Below are positions 18,720 to 28,344 of a stretch of 64,000 nt of DNA, in pieces. The notes beneath the pieces were generated by a model, which saw nothing but the letters and a program-made list of their open reading frames with translations, was not told where the DNA came from and did not search any database. The number at the start of each line of letters is the position of its first letter. The stretch's first letter is position 1. The stretch spans positions 1 through 64,000 of the forward strand of contig NZ_JACHVU010000008.1 of assembly GCF_014190915.1 (NCBI RefSeq). Direction: 5' to 3'. This DNA comes from Mycolicibacterium iranicum. Lineage in GTDB: Bacteria; Actinomycetota; Actinomycetes; Mycobacteriales; Mycobacteriaceae. The translations under genes and the position numbers were made by a program.

Positions 18720-19913
18720 CTACCGTCGGCTGGCGGCAAGTTCCGCGGCGACGGCCTCGGCCGCCGACCCGAATGAGATGTCCGTCTGCCGTGCCGTCAC
18801 ATGGGCCCAGCCGCGGGCGGCCAGCGCGGCCCGCGCGTCGTCGTCGCGGCAATGACGTTGCAGCAGAGCAGCGGCCGCCTGCCGGTCGTAGGGGTCGAAG
18901 TAATCGGCTCCGTCACCGCAGGTCTCGCGCAGCGCGGCGATGTCCGAGGCCAGCACTGCGGTGTGCGAGGCCATCGCCTCGATCGGAGGCAGGCCGGCGC
19001 CCTCGTGCAACGAGGGCATCACCAGCAGGTCGGCGGAGGCGACGAGCGAACGCAGTACCTCGAAGTCGAGCCGGCCCATCACCTCCACTCGGTCCCCGAG
19101 TCTGTCGGCCAGCGCGCCGACCCGCTCGTCGCCGTCGCGCAGAGCCTCGCCGCTGCCCGCGATCACGAGCTTTTGCGGAATGCTGTCGGCAATATCGGCG
19201 TACGCGTTGAGGAGCAGCGGAAGATTCTTGTGCCACTTGGCATTGCCGACATAGAGGATGAACCGGTCCTTCACCGGCGACAACGACGGATCGGCCGGCT
19301 TGAACCAGCCGTTGTCGACGGGGATGGGCGTCACCATCACCGCGGCGGACGGCGACATCGCCCGCAGCGATGCGGCGGTGGCCTCCGACGGGGTGAAGAT
19401 CGTTCGCGACCGGCGCACGTCGAGCGTCAGCATCGCCCGCGCGTACGCCTGTCGCGCCGGACTGTGGCCGCTCACTTCCTGTTTCAAGATGTGCAGCGTG
19501 TCGTGGACGGTCACGAACAGCAGGGTCTTCCGGTGCCCCGGACGCAGCGTGGTGAACGGGAACGGGTAATGCGGCACCCAGAGTGCGCGCGGGCGCACCG
19601 CCTTCATCGCCCGGTCCCACGCCCGCTGCTCGCTCAACGAGTACATCGGCGCGATCTCACGCTCGACGACGACGGTCGTGCTGTCGGACAGCAGCGGTGT
19701 CGCGTGCTCGGCGACGAGGACCGCCAGCGACAGACCCCTGTCGGCGAACGTCTGCTCCAGGTGTGGCAGCAGCGTACCTATGTAGGTGCCGATGCCGCTC
19801 TGCCGAATATGCCTGGCGTCGAAGAGGAGATCGATGTGCTCGCCCTCGGACGAGGCGGCCGTGGCTATGTCAGGCGCCCTTCCAGTTCGGGCAGGAAATC
19901 CGGTTTGTCCCAC
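18720..19913 (-). CDS. GT4-type glycosyltransferase, start uncertain
   Basis: The conserved body begins IDLLFDARHIRQSGIGTYIG, the usual opening of mannosyltransferase-like GT4 enzymes. It contains FILYVGNAKWHKNLPLLL, IAGSGEALRDGD and the E-x7-E motif in SLHEGAGLPPIEAMA, so it should be an active retaining GT-B enzyme. No ATG is close to the conserved start. The nearest upstream GTG (19913) gives 397 residues and a 49-bp overlap with the epimerase gene, which is unusually long for this window. Probably translationally coupled to the epimerase. Sugar specificity is unknown. Confidence 0.75.
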   Translation of the reverse strand: MGQTGFPARTGRAPDIATAASSEGEHIDLLFDARHIRQSGIGTYIGTLLPHLEQTFADRGLSLAVLVAEHATPLLSDSTTVVVEREIAPMYSLSEQRAWDRAMKAVRPRALWVPHYPFPFTTLRPGHRKTLLFVTVHDTLHILKQEVSGHSPARQAYARAMLTLDVRRSRTIFTPSEATAASLRAMSPSAAVMVTPIPVDNGWFKPADPSLSPVKDRFILYVGNAKWHKNLPLLLNAYADIADSIPQKLVIAGSGEALRDGDERVGALADRLGDRVEVMGRLDFEVLRSLVASADLLVMPSLHEGAGLPPIEAMASHTAVLASDIAALRETCGDGADYFDPYDRQAAAALLQRHCRDDDARAALAARGWAHVTARQTDISFGSAAEAVAAELAASRR

Positions 19914-20818
19914 ATCCGTTTCAGCGTCTCGTCCAGGCTGTGCTCGGGGCTCCAGCCGAATGTCTCCCGGATCCGGGTGATGTCCGCGCCCAGGAAGGGA
20001 CGGTCGACGGCCCGCATCCGGCGTTCGTCCTGGCGCACCTCGAACTCGAGCCCGAGGACAGAGCGCATCCGGTCGACGATCTCGTTCACCGAGTACTGCT
20101 GGCCGCTGCCGAGGTTGACGACTTCGCACTGCCCGGGTTCGGGTGTGGTGCCCAGCGCCGCCGCGGCGAATCCGCCTGCGGCGTCGAGGACGTCGATGTA
20201 GTCACGCTTGGGCCAGGTGTTGCCCAGGTAGATCGCCTCCGGGTTGTCCCGCAGTTGGACGACGATCGCGGGCAGCAGGTGTGGGTTGGTCTCTCCGGGC
20301 CCGATGACGTTGAACAGCCGCACGATCACCCCGGACAGGCCCCGGCTGGCCGCCAGCGCCCGCAGGTAGACCTCGCCCTGCTGTTTGGTGTAGCCGTAGA
20401 TGTCGACCGGCTCGACGACCGACTCCAGCTCCCGGTGCGCGGCTTCATCCGGCTGGTACACCGCACCGCTGCTCGCGAACACGAAGCGGGTGCCTTCAGG
20501 ACACGCGGCGAGCAGGTTCACGGTTCCGGTGACGTTCGTCGCGACGGCGTTGGCCGGGTCGCTGTCGCATTCGGGGATGTAGTGGATGGCCGCCAGATGC
20601 ACGATCACGTCGGGGGCGAACTCCTCGACGAGCGCTCGGGTGGCCGCGGCGTCGCGGATGTCGACCCGTCGGAAGCCGAAGCCCTCGGGTTCCCCCGACA
20701 GCCAGTCAGGTGTGCCGTACCGGAGGAGATCGGCCACCAGCACCTCGGCGCGATCCTTCAGCGTCCGCACCAGTTCCCTGCCGACGAAGCCCGCTCCGCC
20801 CGTGATCATGATCCGCAT
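19865..20818 (-). CDS. NAD-dependent sugar epimerase/dehydratase (extended SDR)
   Basis: 317 residues from the ATG at 20818 (AGGGGGA upstream). The NAD site TGGAGFVGRELV is at the N-terminus, then the serine in FASSGAVY and the YxxxK motif in YGYTKQQGE. This matches GalE/dTDP-glucose dehydratase-type enzymes that make nucleotide sugars. It is flanked by two GT4 genes on the same strand (34-bp gap upstream, overlap downstream), so it probably supplies a sugar for them. The exact reaction cannot be assigned. Confidence 0.82.
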   Translation of the reverse strand: MRIMITGGAGFVGRELVRTLKDRAEVLVADLLRYGTPDWLSGEPEGFGFRRVDIRDAAATRALVEEFAPDVIVHLAAIHYIPECDSDPANAVATNVTGTVNLLAACPEGTRFVFASSGAVYQPDEAAHRELESVVEPVDIYGYTKQQGEVYLRALAASRGLSGVIVRLFNVIGPGETNPHLLPAIVVQLRDNPEAIYLGNTWPKRDYIDVLDAAGGFAAAALGTTPEPGQCEVVNLGSGQQYSVNEIVDRMRSVLGLEFEVRQDERRMRAVDRPFLGADITRIRETFGWSPEHSLDETLKRMWDKPDFLPELEGRLT

Positions 20819-20852
20819 CGTGTCCCCCTCAACCTGTTTCGCGCCGGTCCGG

Positions 20853-21980
20853 TTATCCTCGCCCCGCGGTTGCGAGAACGTGTGTTTCGAGTGTCTTGGC
20901 GATGTGCGACCAGTCGAGGGAGTCGGCGCCCCCGAGTCCGGCCCGCGAGTAGGTGTCCCAGCCCGCCTCCGCATCCATCAGCGCGCCGGCGAAGTCCGCC
21001 GGTTCCGTGCCGCACACGACGCCGGCGCCGTACTGCTTGACGACGTCGCGGGCGCCGTTCTCGGCGAAGTCGGCGGTGACGACCGGCAGACCACTGGCCA
21101 TCGCCTCGGCGATGACGCGCGGGAATCCCTCGCGGCGACTGGGCATTCCGAGTACCGCCGACCGCGACAGCAGATCGATCTTCTGCTCTTCGTCGACGGA
21201 CCCGAGAACCTGGATCCGCGACGAGACCGGCGACTGGCGAGCATAGGCCTCGATGTCGGCGCGCGACGGCCCGTCACCGGCGATGACCAGGTCACCGACG
21301 AACCCGCGTTCTGCCGCGATCGCGAACGCGTCCACGAACAGGGGCAGGTTCTTGTGAGGCGCCAGCCGTCCCACGTAAAGTGCGCCGGATCGTTCGGCCC
21401 GCGGCGCGGACCGGTAGCGCGAGGCGACGATGCCGCTGGGCAGCACGCCACATTCCCGGCCGGACTGCTCGGTGATCGCGGCGGCGACGGCTTCGCTGAC
21501 CGCGAAGTTCATGCCCACCCGTTTCGGGAGTTGCGCCTGCAGGAGGCTCAGCACGGGGTCTTCCCGGATCTCGCACCAGTGGATCGCGCTGCGCTCGACC
21601 ACCTTTCTGGGCAGAACCGCGGCGTGCATGAGCGGCCACTCGTTCATCAGGAAGAAGTCGTACGGGTCCCGCGAGGCCACCCGGCGCACACCGAGGCTGA
21701 ATTTCGCGATGTCGGTCCAGACCCGTCGCATCGCCTGAAGGCGTGGTGTTTTGTACCTGCCTCCGTTGGGCCTCCTGCGCACCCGGACGCCGTTGATCAC
21801 CTCGTCGTCCGCCAAGCCGGGCTGATGACCGATGCAGTACACGTCGACGCGGTGACCCCTCCGGATCATCGCTTCGGCGAGCTCCTGGAAGAAGATCTCC
21901 TGGCCACCGACGCTGGGAGAATAGAGCTCGGTCAGAAAGGCCAACCGCAGGGAAGGCCCCTGCCCCGACTCCGCGTGCAT
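20853..21980 (-). CDS. GT4-type glycosyltransferase
   Basis: 375 residues in GT-B layout. The N-terminus is LRLAFLTELYSPSVGGQEIF with the acceptor-side glycine loop, then ALYVGRLAPHKNLPLFVDAF, LVIAGDGPSR and the E-x7-E motif SRREGFPRVIAEAMASGLP. It probably adds a hexose to a growing surface polysaccharide. It is the first gene of the minus-strand trio GT4-epimerase-GT4. The 215-bp gap upstream (21981-22195) holds its promoter and that of the GAF gene, with no clear operator visible. Confidence 0.82.
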   Translation of the reverse strand: MHAESGQGPSLRLAFLTELYSPSVGGQEIFFQELAEAMIRRGHRVDVYCIGHQPGLADDEVINGVRVRRRPNGGRYKTPRLQAMRRVWTDIAKFSLGVRRVASRDPYDFFLMNEWPLMHAAVLPRKVVERSAIHWCEIREDPVLSLLQAQLPKRVGMNFAVSEAVAAAITEQSGRECGVLPSGIVASRYRSAPRAERSGALYVGRLAPHKNLPLFVDAFAIAAERGFVGDLVIAGDGPSRADIEAYARQSPVSSRIQVLGSVDEEQKIDLLSRSAVLGMPSRREGFPRVIAEAMASGLPVVTADFAENGARDVVKQYGAGVVCGTEPADFAGALMDAEAGWDTYSRAGLGGADSLDWSHIAKTLETHVLATAGRG

Positions 21981-22195
21981 CCGTTTCCGTCCCCCGTGCC
22001 CCGACCGTCACCTGACACCCGGCCGCCTGGATCTGTCCTACAGCGCGGATCGGGTCCCGATCGTACCTGCGAATGCGGGGCTTCGATGATCGTTTGCTGG
22101 AGGAAATAATGAGACATCCGGTCGTCATCGATACGCCGGGTCTCGGAATAACGACAATAGACGCGCGCAACAGCCCGCTGGCCTATCGTTGAAGG

Positions 22196-22894
22196 GTGAC
22201 CTCAGTACCAGGCTTCGACGCCTTCCTCGACCGCATGGTCGAGGAGCAGGCTGCGCTGGCCGAACAAACCGTCGACAAGTATGTCGCCCAAGCTGTCGCC
22301 ACGCGTTTGATGGCCGACGTCAAGCCGCAGAACGGGCAGTCTTCGGATTTGCTGGCGCACCTGTCGCAAGTTGGTATCGAGGTACCCCGGCAGGCCCTGG
22401 GGCCGCGGTCGGTGGTCGCGGACCCGGAGCGCCTCCAGGCTCTCTACGCAACGGGTCTGCTGGATTCGCCCCGCGAGAAGGTCTATGACCGCATCGCCGA
22501 CATGGCCGCTACCGCGCTGGCAGCGCCCGGAGCCGCCATCTCTCTGGTGGACATCGACCGTCAGTTCTTCGTCAGCATGCACGGTTCGGTCAGTGACGAC
22601 CCCGAGTCCCGGCAGACGCACATCGATCGTTCCGTGTGCCAGTACGCCGTCGCGTCGGGCGAGCCTCTGGTGATTGCCGACGCAAGGACCGACCCGGTGC
22701 TGAAGTCGAATCCTGCCGTGACCGACGGCACGGTCGTGTCGTATCTCGGGATCCCGCTCATCGACAGCGGACACCATGCGGTGGGCACCCTGTGCGTCTG
22801 GGACACGAACCCGCGCCAGTGGACGTCCGGTCACGTGACGACGCTGCGGGACCTGGCGCAGCTGGCGGCCGACCGGATGTTCGGACACAACTAG
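22196..22894 (+). CDS. GAF-domain protein, possible sensor
   Basis: 232 residues. An N-terminal ~75-residue polar, helical part is followed by a GAF domain: DPERLQALYATGLLDSPREKVYDRI, AISLVDIDRQFFVSMHG, SVCQYAVASGEPLVIADARTDP and SYLGIPLIDSGHHAVGTLCVWD. No kinase, cyclase or DNA-binding domain is attached. GAF domains bind small ligands or haem. It is a single gene with a GTG start (GAAGG upstream), unconnected by spacing to its neighbours. Role unknown. Confidence 0.75.
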   Translation: MTSVPGFDAFLDRMVEEQAALAEQTVDKYVAQAVATRLMADVKPQNGQSSDLLAHLSQVGIEVPRQALGPRSVVADPERLQALYATGLLDSPREKVYDRIADMAATALAAPGAAISLVDIDRQFFVSMHGSVSDDPESRQTHIDRSVCQYAVASGEPLVIADARTDPVLKSNPAVTDGTVVSYLGIPLIDSGHHAVGTLCVWDTNPRQWTSGHVTTLRDLAQLAADRMFGHN

Positions 22895-23010
22895 TAACGG
22901 CGTGGACCCGCGGCGCCGGATAACGAAACAAGATCACCCGATTCGAATTTGCCGCGCCCTTTTTCGGCACCGCGGGAGTTCGACGGCTCGGTCCATGAAT
23001 CTCGGCGAAT

Positions 23011-23916
23011 CTAGGCCCCGTACACCGGGACGGGCCGACGCGCCCGCGCGATCAGGTCACTGACGACGGGGCCCAGTTCGGCAGGGTCCCACTTCGCGCC
23101 CTTGTCGATCTCGGGGCCGTGCGCCCAGCCCTCGGCGACCCGGATCTTGCCGCCCTCGACCTCGAACATCGTGCCGGTCACGTCGCGGGACTCCACGCTT
23201 CCCAGCCACACCACCAGCGGCGAGACGTTCTCCGGGGCCATCGCGTCGAAATCCTTGTCCTGCGTGCTCATCATGTCCGCGAAGACCGTTTCGGTCATCC
23301 GTGTCCGCGCAGATGGCGCAATGGCATTGACCCGGACGCCGTAGCGGCCCATCTCGGCGGCGGCGACGAGTGTGAGAGCGGCGATGCCGGCCTTGGCCGC
23401 GCTGTAGTTGGCCTGCCCGACGCTGCCCTGCAGGCCGGCACCCGAACTGGTGTTGATGATCCGCGCATCGACGGTCTCGCCGGCCTTGGACTTGGCACGC
23501 CAGTAGGCGGCGGCGTGCTTCATGGTTGCGAAGTGTCCCTTGAGGTGCACCGCGGTGACGGCGTCGAATTCCTCTTCACTCGTGTTGGCGAACATCCGGT
23601 CCCGGACGATGCCGGCGTTGTTCACGAGCACGTCCAATCCGCCGAACGCCTCGACGGCCGTGGCGATCAGCCCTTCGGCCTGGGCCCAATCGGCGACGTT
23701 GGCTCCGCTGGTCACGGCTTCGCCTCCGGCCGCGACGATTTCGTCGACCACGCTCTGGGCGGCGCTTCCACCTCCGGCAGGGGACCCGTCGAGGCCGACA
23801 CCGATGTCGTTGACCACGACCCGTGCGCCTTCGGCGGCGAACGCCAGTGCGTGCGCCCGGCCGATTCCGCCGCCCGCACCCGTCACGATGACCACGCGGC
23901 CGTCGAGCAGTCCCAT
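23011..23916 (-). CDS. Short-chain dehydrogenase/reductase of the HIP cluster
   Basis: 301-residue SDR similar to the dehydrogenase unit of 17-beta-HSD type 4. Motifs are VTGAGGGIGRAHALAFA, LVNNAGIVRDRMF, the serine in INTSSGAGLQG and YSAAKAGIA. It corresponds in position to M. tuberculosis Rv3548c. A hydroxyacyl-CoA or hydroxysteroid substrate in ring C/D degradation is likely but not proven. It lies 13 bp after another SDR gene on the same strand, both downstream of a KstR2 box at 24752. Confidence 0.85.
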   Translation of the reverse strand: MGLLDGRVVIVTGAGGGIGRAHALAFAAEGARVVVNDIGVGLDGSPAGGGSAAQSVVDEIVAAGGEAVTSGANVADWAQAEGLIATAVEAFGGLDVLVNNAGIVRDRMFANTSEEEFDAVTAVHLKGHFATMKHAAAYWRAKSKAGETVDARIINTSSGAGLQGSVGQANYSAAKAGIAALTLVAAAEMGRYGVRVNAIAPSARTRMTETVFADMMSTQDKDFDAMAPENVSPLVVWLGSVESRDVTGTMFEVEGGKIRVAEGWAHGPEIDKGAKWDPAELGPVVSDLIARARRPVPVYGA

Positions 23917-23929
23917 GTGTGTCGTCTCC

Positions 23930-24736
23930 TTATTTGATGTCGGCTGTCGTGGTTGACAGGTAGTGCGGTGGTTCCCCGCCGCCGTGGACCTCCAGGGAGG
24001 CGCCGCTGATATAGGACGCCGCCTGCGATGCGAGAAACGCAGTGGCCCAGCCGATGTCCTCGGGTTTGGCCAGCCGGCCCAGTGGCACGTTCTTCGAGAT
24101 CGCCGCGATCGAGTCGGCGTCGCCGTAGAAGAGTTCGGACTGTTCGGTCTCTACCATGCCGACCACGACGGAGTTCACCCGGACCTTGGGTGCCCATTCG
24201 ACCGCGAGCGTGGTCGTCATGTTCTCCATCCCGGCTTTCGCCGCCCCGTAGGCGACGGTGCCGGGGGTCGGCCGGCGTCCGCTCACGCTGGTGATGTTGA
24301 CGATGCAGCCACCCGAATCCTGGTGCTGCATGACCGCATTCGCGTGCTGGGAGACCGAGAGCGCGCCGAGCAGATTCAGCTCGACGATCTTGGTGCTGAA
24401 CTTGGCCGACGCATCCGCGGCGAGCACGTACGGCGAGCCGCCGGCGTTGTTGACCACGACATCGAGACGACCGTGGTCGGCGACGATGCCCTGGATCAGT
24501 CCCGCCACCGCCTCGTCGTCACGGATGTCGCACGCCCGGAACTCGTACGGGAACGCGTCGACATGCCGACGCGCACAGGCCACGACCGTGGCGCCCTGCG
24601 CAGCGAAAACCCGGCTGATCCCTGCGCCGACGCCACGCACCCCTCCGGTGACGAGGACGACGCGGCCCGCCAGCCCCAGTTGGATGGCAGCTGCGGCGCC
24701 GAGGGCTCCCGAGACACTGTCGACGGCGTCAGTCAC
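23930..24736 (-). CDS. Short-chain dehydrogenase/reductase, KstR2-controlled
   Basis: 268 residues from the GTG at 24736. SDR motifs: VVLVTGGVRGVGAGIS, VNNAGGSPYVL, VNITSVSGRRPTPGTVAYGAAKAGM (Ser, Tyr and Lys of the catalytic set) and SGASLEVHGGGEPPHYL. It matches the Rv3549c position in M. tuberculosis. The substrate is unknown, presumably a HIP-CoA-derived alcohol or ketone. It is divergent from echA20 with a KstR2 palindrome 16 bp upstream, and the next SDR follows after 13 bp. Confidence 0.85.
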   Translation of the reverse strand: MTDAVDSVSGALGAAAAIQLGLAGRVVLVTGGVRGVGAGISRVFAAQGATVVACARRHVDAFPYEFRACDIRDDEAVAGLIQGIVADHGRLDVVVNNAGGSPYVLAADASAKFSTKIVELNLLGALSVSQHANAVMQHQDSGGCIVNITSVSGRRPTPGTVAYGAAKAGMENMTTTLAVEWAPKVRVNSVVVGMVETEQSELFYGDADSIAAISKNVPLGRLAKPEDIGWATAFLASQAASYISGASLEVHGGGEPPHYLSTTTADIK

Positions 24737-24751
24737 TGTGCTAGCGTACCA

Positions 24752-24765
24752 AGCAAGTGCTTGCT
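24752..24765. promoter_or_regulatory. KstR2-type operator between SDR gene and echA20
   Basis: AGCAAGTGCTTGCT matches the KstR2 consensus AnCAAGnnCTTGnT at all fixed bases. It is a near-perfect palindrome in the 54-bp divergent gap and should control both the two-SDR transcript and echA20-ipdABC. Confidence 0.9.
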
Positions 24766-24790
24766 TAGGTAGCCACCCAGGAGTTTCCCC

Positions 24791-25546
24791 ATGCCGATCA
24801 CCACCACGACCGTGGAACCGGGCATCGTCGCCGTCACCGTCGACTACCCGCCGGTCAACGCCATCCCGTCGCGCGGGTGGTTCGAACTCGCCGACGCGAT
24901 CACGGCCGCAGGCCGGGACCACAGCACCCACGTGGTGATCCTGCGCGCCGAGGGACGCGGCTTCAACGCCGGTGTCGACATCAAAGAGATGCAGAAGACC
25001 GAGGGCTTCACCGCGTTGATCGACGCGAATCGTGGGTGTTACGAAGCATTTCGGGCGGTCTACGAGTGCGCCGTCCCGGTCGTCGCCGCGGTGAACGGTT
25101 TCTGTGTCGGCGGTGGCATCGGACTCGTCGGTAACGCCGACGTCATCGTCGCCTCCGACGACGCCAAGTTCGGTCTCCCCGAGGTCGAGCGCGGTGCACT
25201 CGGGGCGGCCACCCACCTGTCGCGACTGGTGCCGCAGCATCTGATGCGGCGACTCTTCTTCACCGCGGCCACCGTGGACGCCGACACCCTGCACCACTTC
25301 GGATCGGTCCACGAGGTGGTGCCCCGCGCAGACCTCGACGAATCCGCGCTGCGCGTCGCCCGCGACATCGCCTCGAAGGACACCCGCGTGATCCGGGCGG
25401 CCAAGGAGGCACTGAACTTCATCGACATCCAGCCGGTCACCGCGAGGTACCGCATGGAGCAGGGCTTCACGTTCGAGCTCAATCTCGCGGGTGTCTCCGA
25501 TGAACACCGCGATGCGTTCGCGGGGACCGACAAGGGGTCGAAATAA
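24791..25546 (+). CDS. echA20: Crotonase-family hydrolase EchA20
   Basis: 251-residue crotonase-fold protein: VTVDYPPVNAIPSRG, GRGFNAGVDIKEMQ (oxyanion loop) and NGFCVGGGIGLVGNADVIVA. EchA20 is known to hydrolyse ring D of the HIEC-CoA intermediate to give COCHEA-CoA in HIP degradation. The ATG has AGGAG upstream, and a KstR2 operator lies 25 bp before the start. ipdA begins 1 bp after its stop. Confidence 0.92.
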   Translation: MPITTTTVEPGIVAVTVDYPPVNAIPSRGWFELADAITAAGRDHSTHVVILRAEGRGFNAGVDIKEMQKTEGFTALIDANRGCYEAFRAVYECAVPVVAAVNGFCVGGGIGLVGNADVIVASDDAKFGLPEVERGALGAATHLSRLVPQHLMRRLFFTAATVDADTLHHFGSVHEVVPRADLDESALRVARDIASKDTRVIRAAKEALNFIDIQPVTARYRMEQGFTFELNLAGVSDEHRDAFAGTDKGSK

Positions 25547-25547
25547 G

Positions 25548-26431
<884 letters not shown>

Positions 26432-26435
<4 letters not shown>

Positions 26436-27178
26436 TCTCCTCAACCCGCGCCGAGGTGTGCGCCGTCGCGTGCGCCGAATTGTTCCGTGACGCAGGCGAG
26501 ATCATGGTCAGCCCGATGACGACGATCGTGTCGATCGGCGCCCGGCTGGCACGGCTGACGTTCTCCCCCGACATCGTGCTCTCCGACGGCGAGGCCCGCC
26601 TCATCGCCGACACCCCCGCGATCGGGGCGGCCGCGAAGATCGAGGGCTGGATGCCGTTCGGCCGGGTCTTCGAGACCTTGGCGTGGGGTCGACGACATGT
26701 CGTGATGGGCGCCAACCAGATCGATCGCTACGGCAACCAGAACCTGTCGGCGTTCGGCCCCCTGCAGCATCCGAAGCGCCAGATGTTCGGCGTGCGCGGC
26801 GCGCCGGGCAACACCATCAACCACGCGACCAGCTACTGGGTCGGCAACCACTCGCCGCGCGTGTTCGGCGAGTCCGTCGACATCGTGTCCGGGATCGGCT
26901 GGGACAAGGTCGATCCGGACAATCCGGCCTACCGCTTCGTCAACGTCTACCGCGTCGTGAGCAACCTCGGGGTGTTCGACTTCAACGGGCCCGACCATCA
27001 GATGCGCGCGCTGTCGCTGCACCCCGGTGTCGAGGCCGACCAGGTCGCCGAGAACACGTCGTTCGAGGTGCACGGCCTGGCCGAGGCCGAGACGACGCGG
27101 CTGCCGTCCGAGGACGAGCTGAAGCTGCTCCGCGAGGTCATCGACCCGAAGTCGCTGCGGGACAAGGAAGTCAAGTGA
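26432..27178 (+). CDS. ipdB: COCHEA-CoA hydrolase subunit IpdB
   Basis: 248 residues, the partner CoA-transferase-fold chain: SPDIVLSDGEARLIADTP, RRHVVMGANQIDRYGNQNLS, RGAPGNTINHATSYWV. The GTG start overlaps the ipdA stop (GTGA). The 1:1 coupling fits the stoichiometry of the IpdAB complex. ipdC follows after 28 bp. Confidence 0.92.
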
Positions 27179-27206
27179 CGGACGCGTCTGCCATGAACGG
27201 TGTGCG

Positions 27207-28277
27207 ATGAGCACCCTGAAGACACCCCTGACCGAACTCGTCGGGATCGAGCACCCCGTCGTGCAGACCGGCATGGGCTGGGTCGCGGGCGCACGGCTGG
27301 TCGCGGCGACGTCCAACGCCGGCGGTCTCGGCATCCTGGCGTCGGCGACGATGACGCTTGCCGAGCTCACCACCGCGGTCGCGAAGGTCAAGGCGGCGAC
27401 CGACAAACCGTTCGGCATCAACATCCGCGCCGACGCCGGCGACGCGAACGACCGCGTCGACCTCCTGATCCGCGAAGGAGTCAAAGTCGCCTCCTTCGCC
27501 CTGGCACCCAAACCCGATCTGATCGCCAAGCTCAAAGAGGCCGGCGTCGTGGTCATTCCGTCGGTCGGGCTGGCCAAGCACGCCAAGAAGGTCGCCGGCT
27601 GGGGCGCCGACGCGGTCATCGTGCAGGGCGGCGAGGGCGGTGGCCACACCGGACCGATCGCCACCACGCTGCTGCTGCCGTCGGTGCTCGACGCCGTCGC
27701 CGACACCGGGATGCCGGTGGTCGCCGCCGGTGGCTTCTTCGATGGCCGAGGTCTGGCCGCCGCGCTGTCCTACGGCGCCGCAGGCGTCGCCATGGGCACG
27801 CGGTTCCTCTTGACCAAGGACTCGACCGTGCCCGACGCGGTCAAGCAGCGCTACCTTCAGGCGGCATTGGACGGCACCGTCGTCTCCACCAAGGTCGACG
27901 GCATGCCGCACCGGGTGTTGCGCACCGGGCTGGTCGAGAAGCTGGAGAGCGGTTCGCCCGTGCGCGGGCTTTCGGCTGCGGTCCTCAACGCGCAGAAGTT
28001 CAAGAAGATGTCGGGCATGACGTGGAAGTCGATGATCACCGACGGTCTGGCCATGCGGCACGGCAAGGACCTGACGTGGTCGCAGGTCGTGATGGCCGCG
28101 AACACCCCGATGCTCCTCAAAGCGGGGCTGGTCGAGGGCAACACCGACGCCGGGGTGCTGGCCTCGGGCCAGGTGGCAGGCATCATTGACGACCTGCCGT
28201 CGTGCGCGGAGCTGGTGCCGGCCATCGTGGCCGAGGCCGTGGAACACCTGCAGAAGGCGTCGCACTTCATCCGCTGA
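27207..28277 (+). CDS. ipdC: FMN-dependent IpdC (nitronate monooxygenase/enoyl reductase family)
   Basis: 356 residues of the NPD/2-nitropropane dioxygenase TIM-barrel family: LVGIEHPVVQTGMGWVAGARL at the start, IVQGGEGGGHTGPIATTLLL (flavin phosphate loop) and VVAAGGFFDGRGLAAALSYG. IpdC is required for HIP-CoA degradation, acting on the HIC/HIEC-CoA step. It is encoded in the echA20-ipdA-ipdB-ipdC transcript, as in M. tuberculosis. Confidence 0.9.
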   Translation: MSTLKTPLTELVGIEHPVVQTGMGWVAGARLVAATSNAGGLGILASATMTLAELTTAVAKVKAATDKPFGINIRADAGDANDRVDLLIREGVKVASFALAPKPDLIAKLKEAGVVVIPSVGLAKHAKKVAGWGADAVIVQGGEGGGHTGPIATTLLLPSVLDAVADTGMPVVAAGGFFDGRGLAAALSYGAAGVAMGTRFLLTKDSTVPDAVKQRYLQAALDGTVVSTKVDGMPHRVLRTGLVEKLESGSPVRGLSAAVLNAQKFKKMSGMTWKSMITDGLAMRHGKDLTWSQVVMAANTPMLLKAGLVEGNTDAGVLASGQVAGIIDDLPSCAELVPAIVAEAVEHLQKASHFIR

Positions 28278-28344
28278 GCGCACAGTTGACGCGCGTCCAG
28301 CGATTCCGCCATGCGCTCGTGGTGAGCTTCCTAGACTCGGCCGC

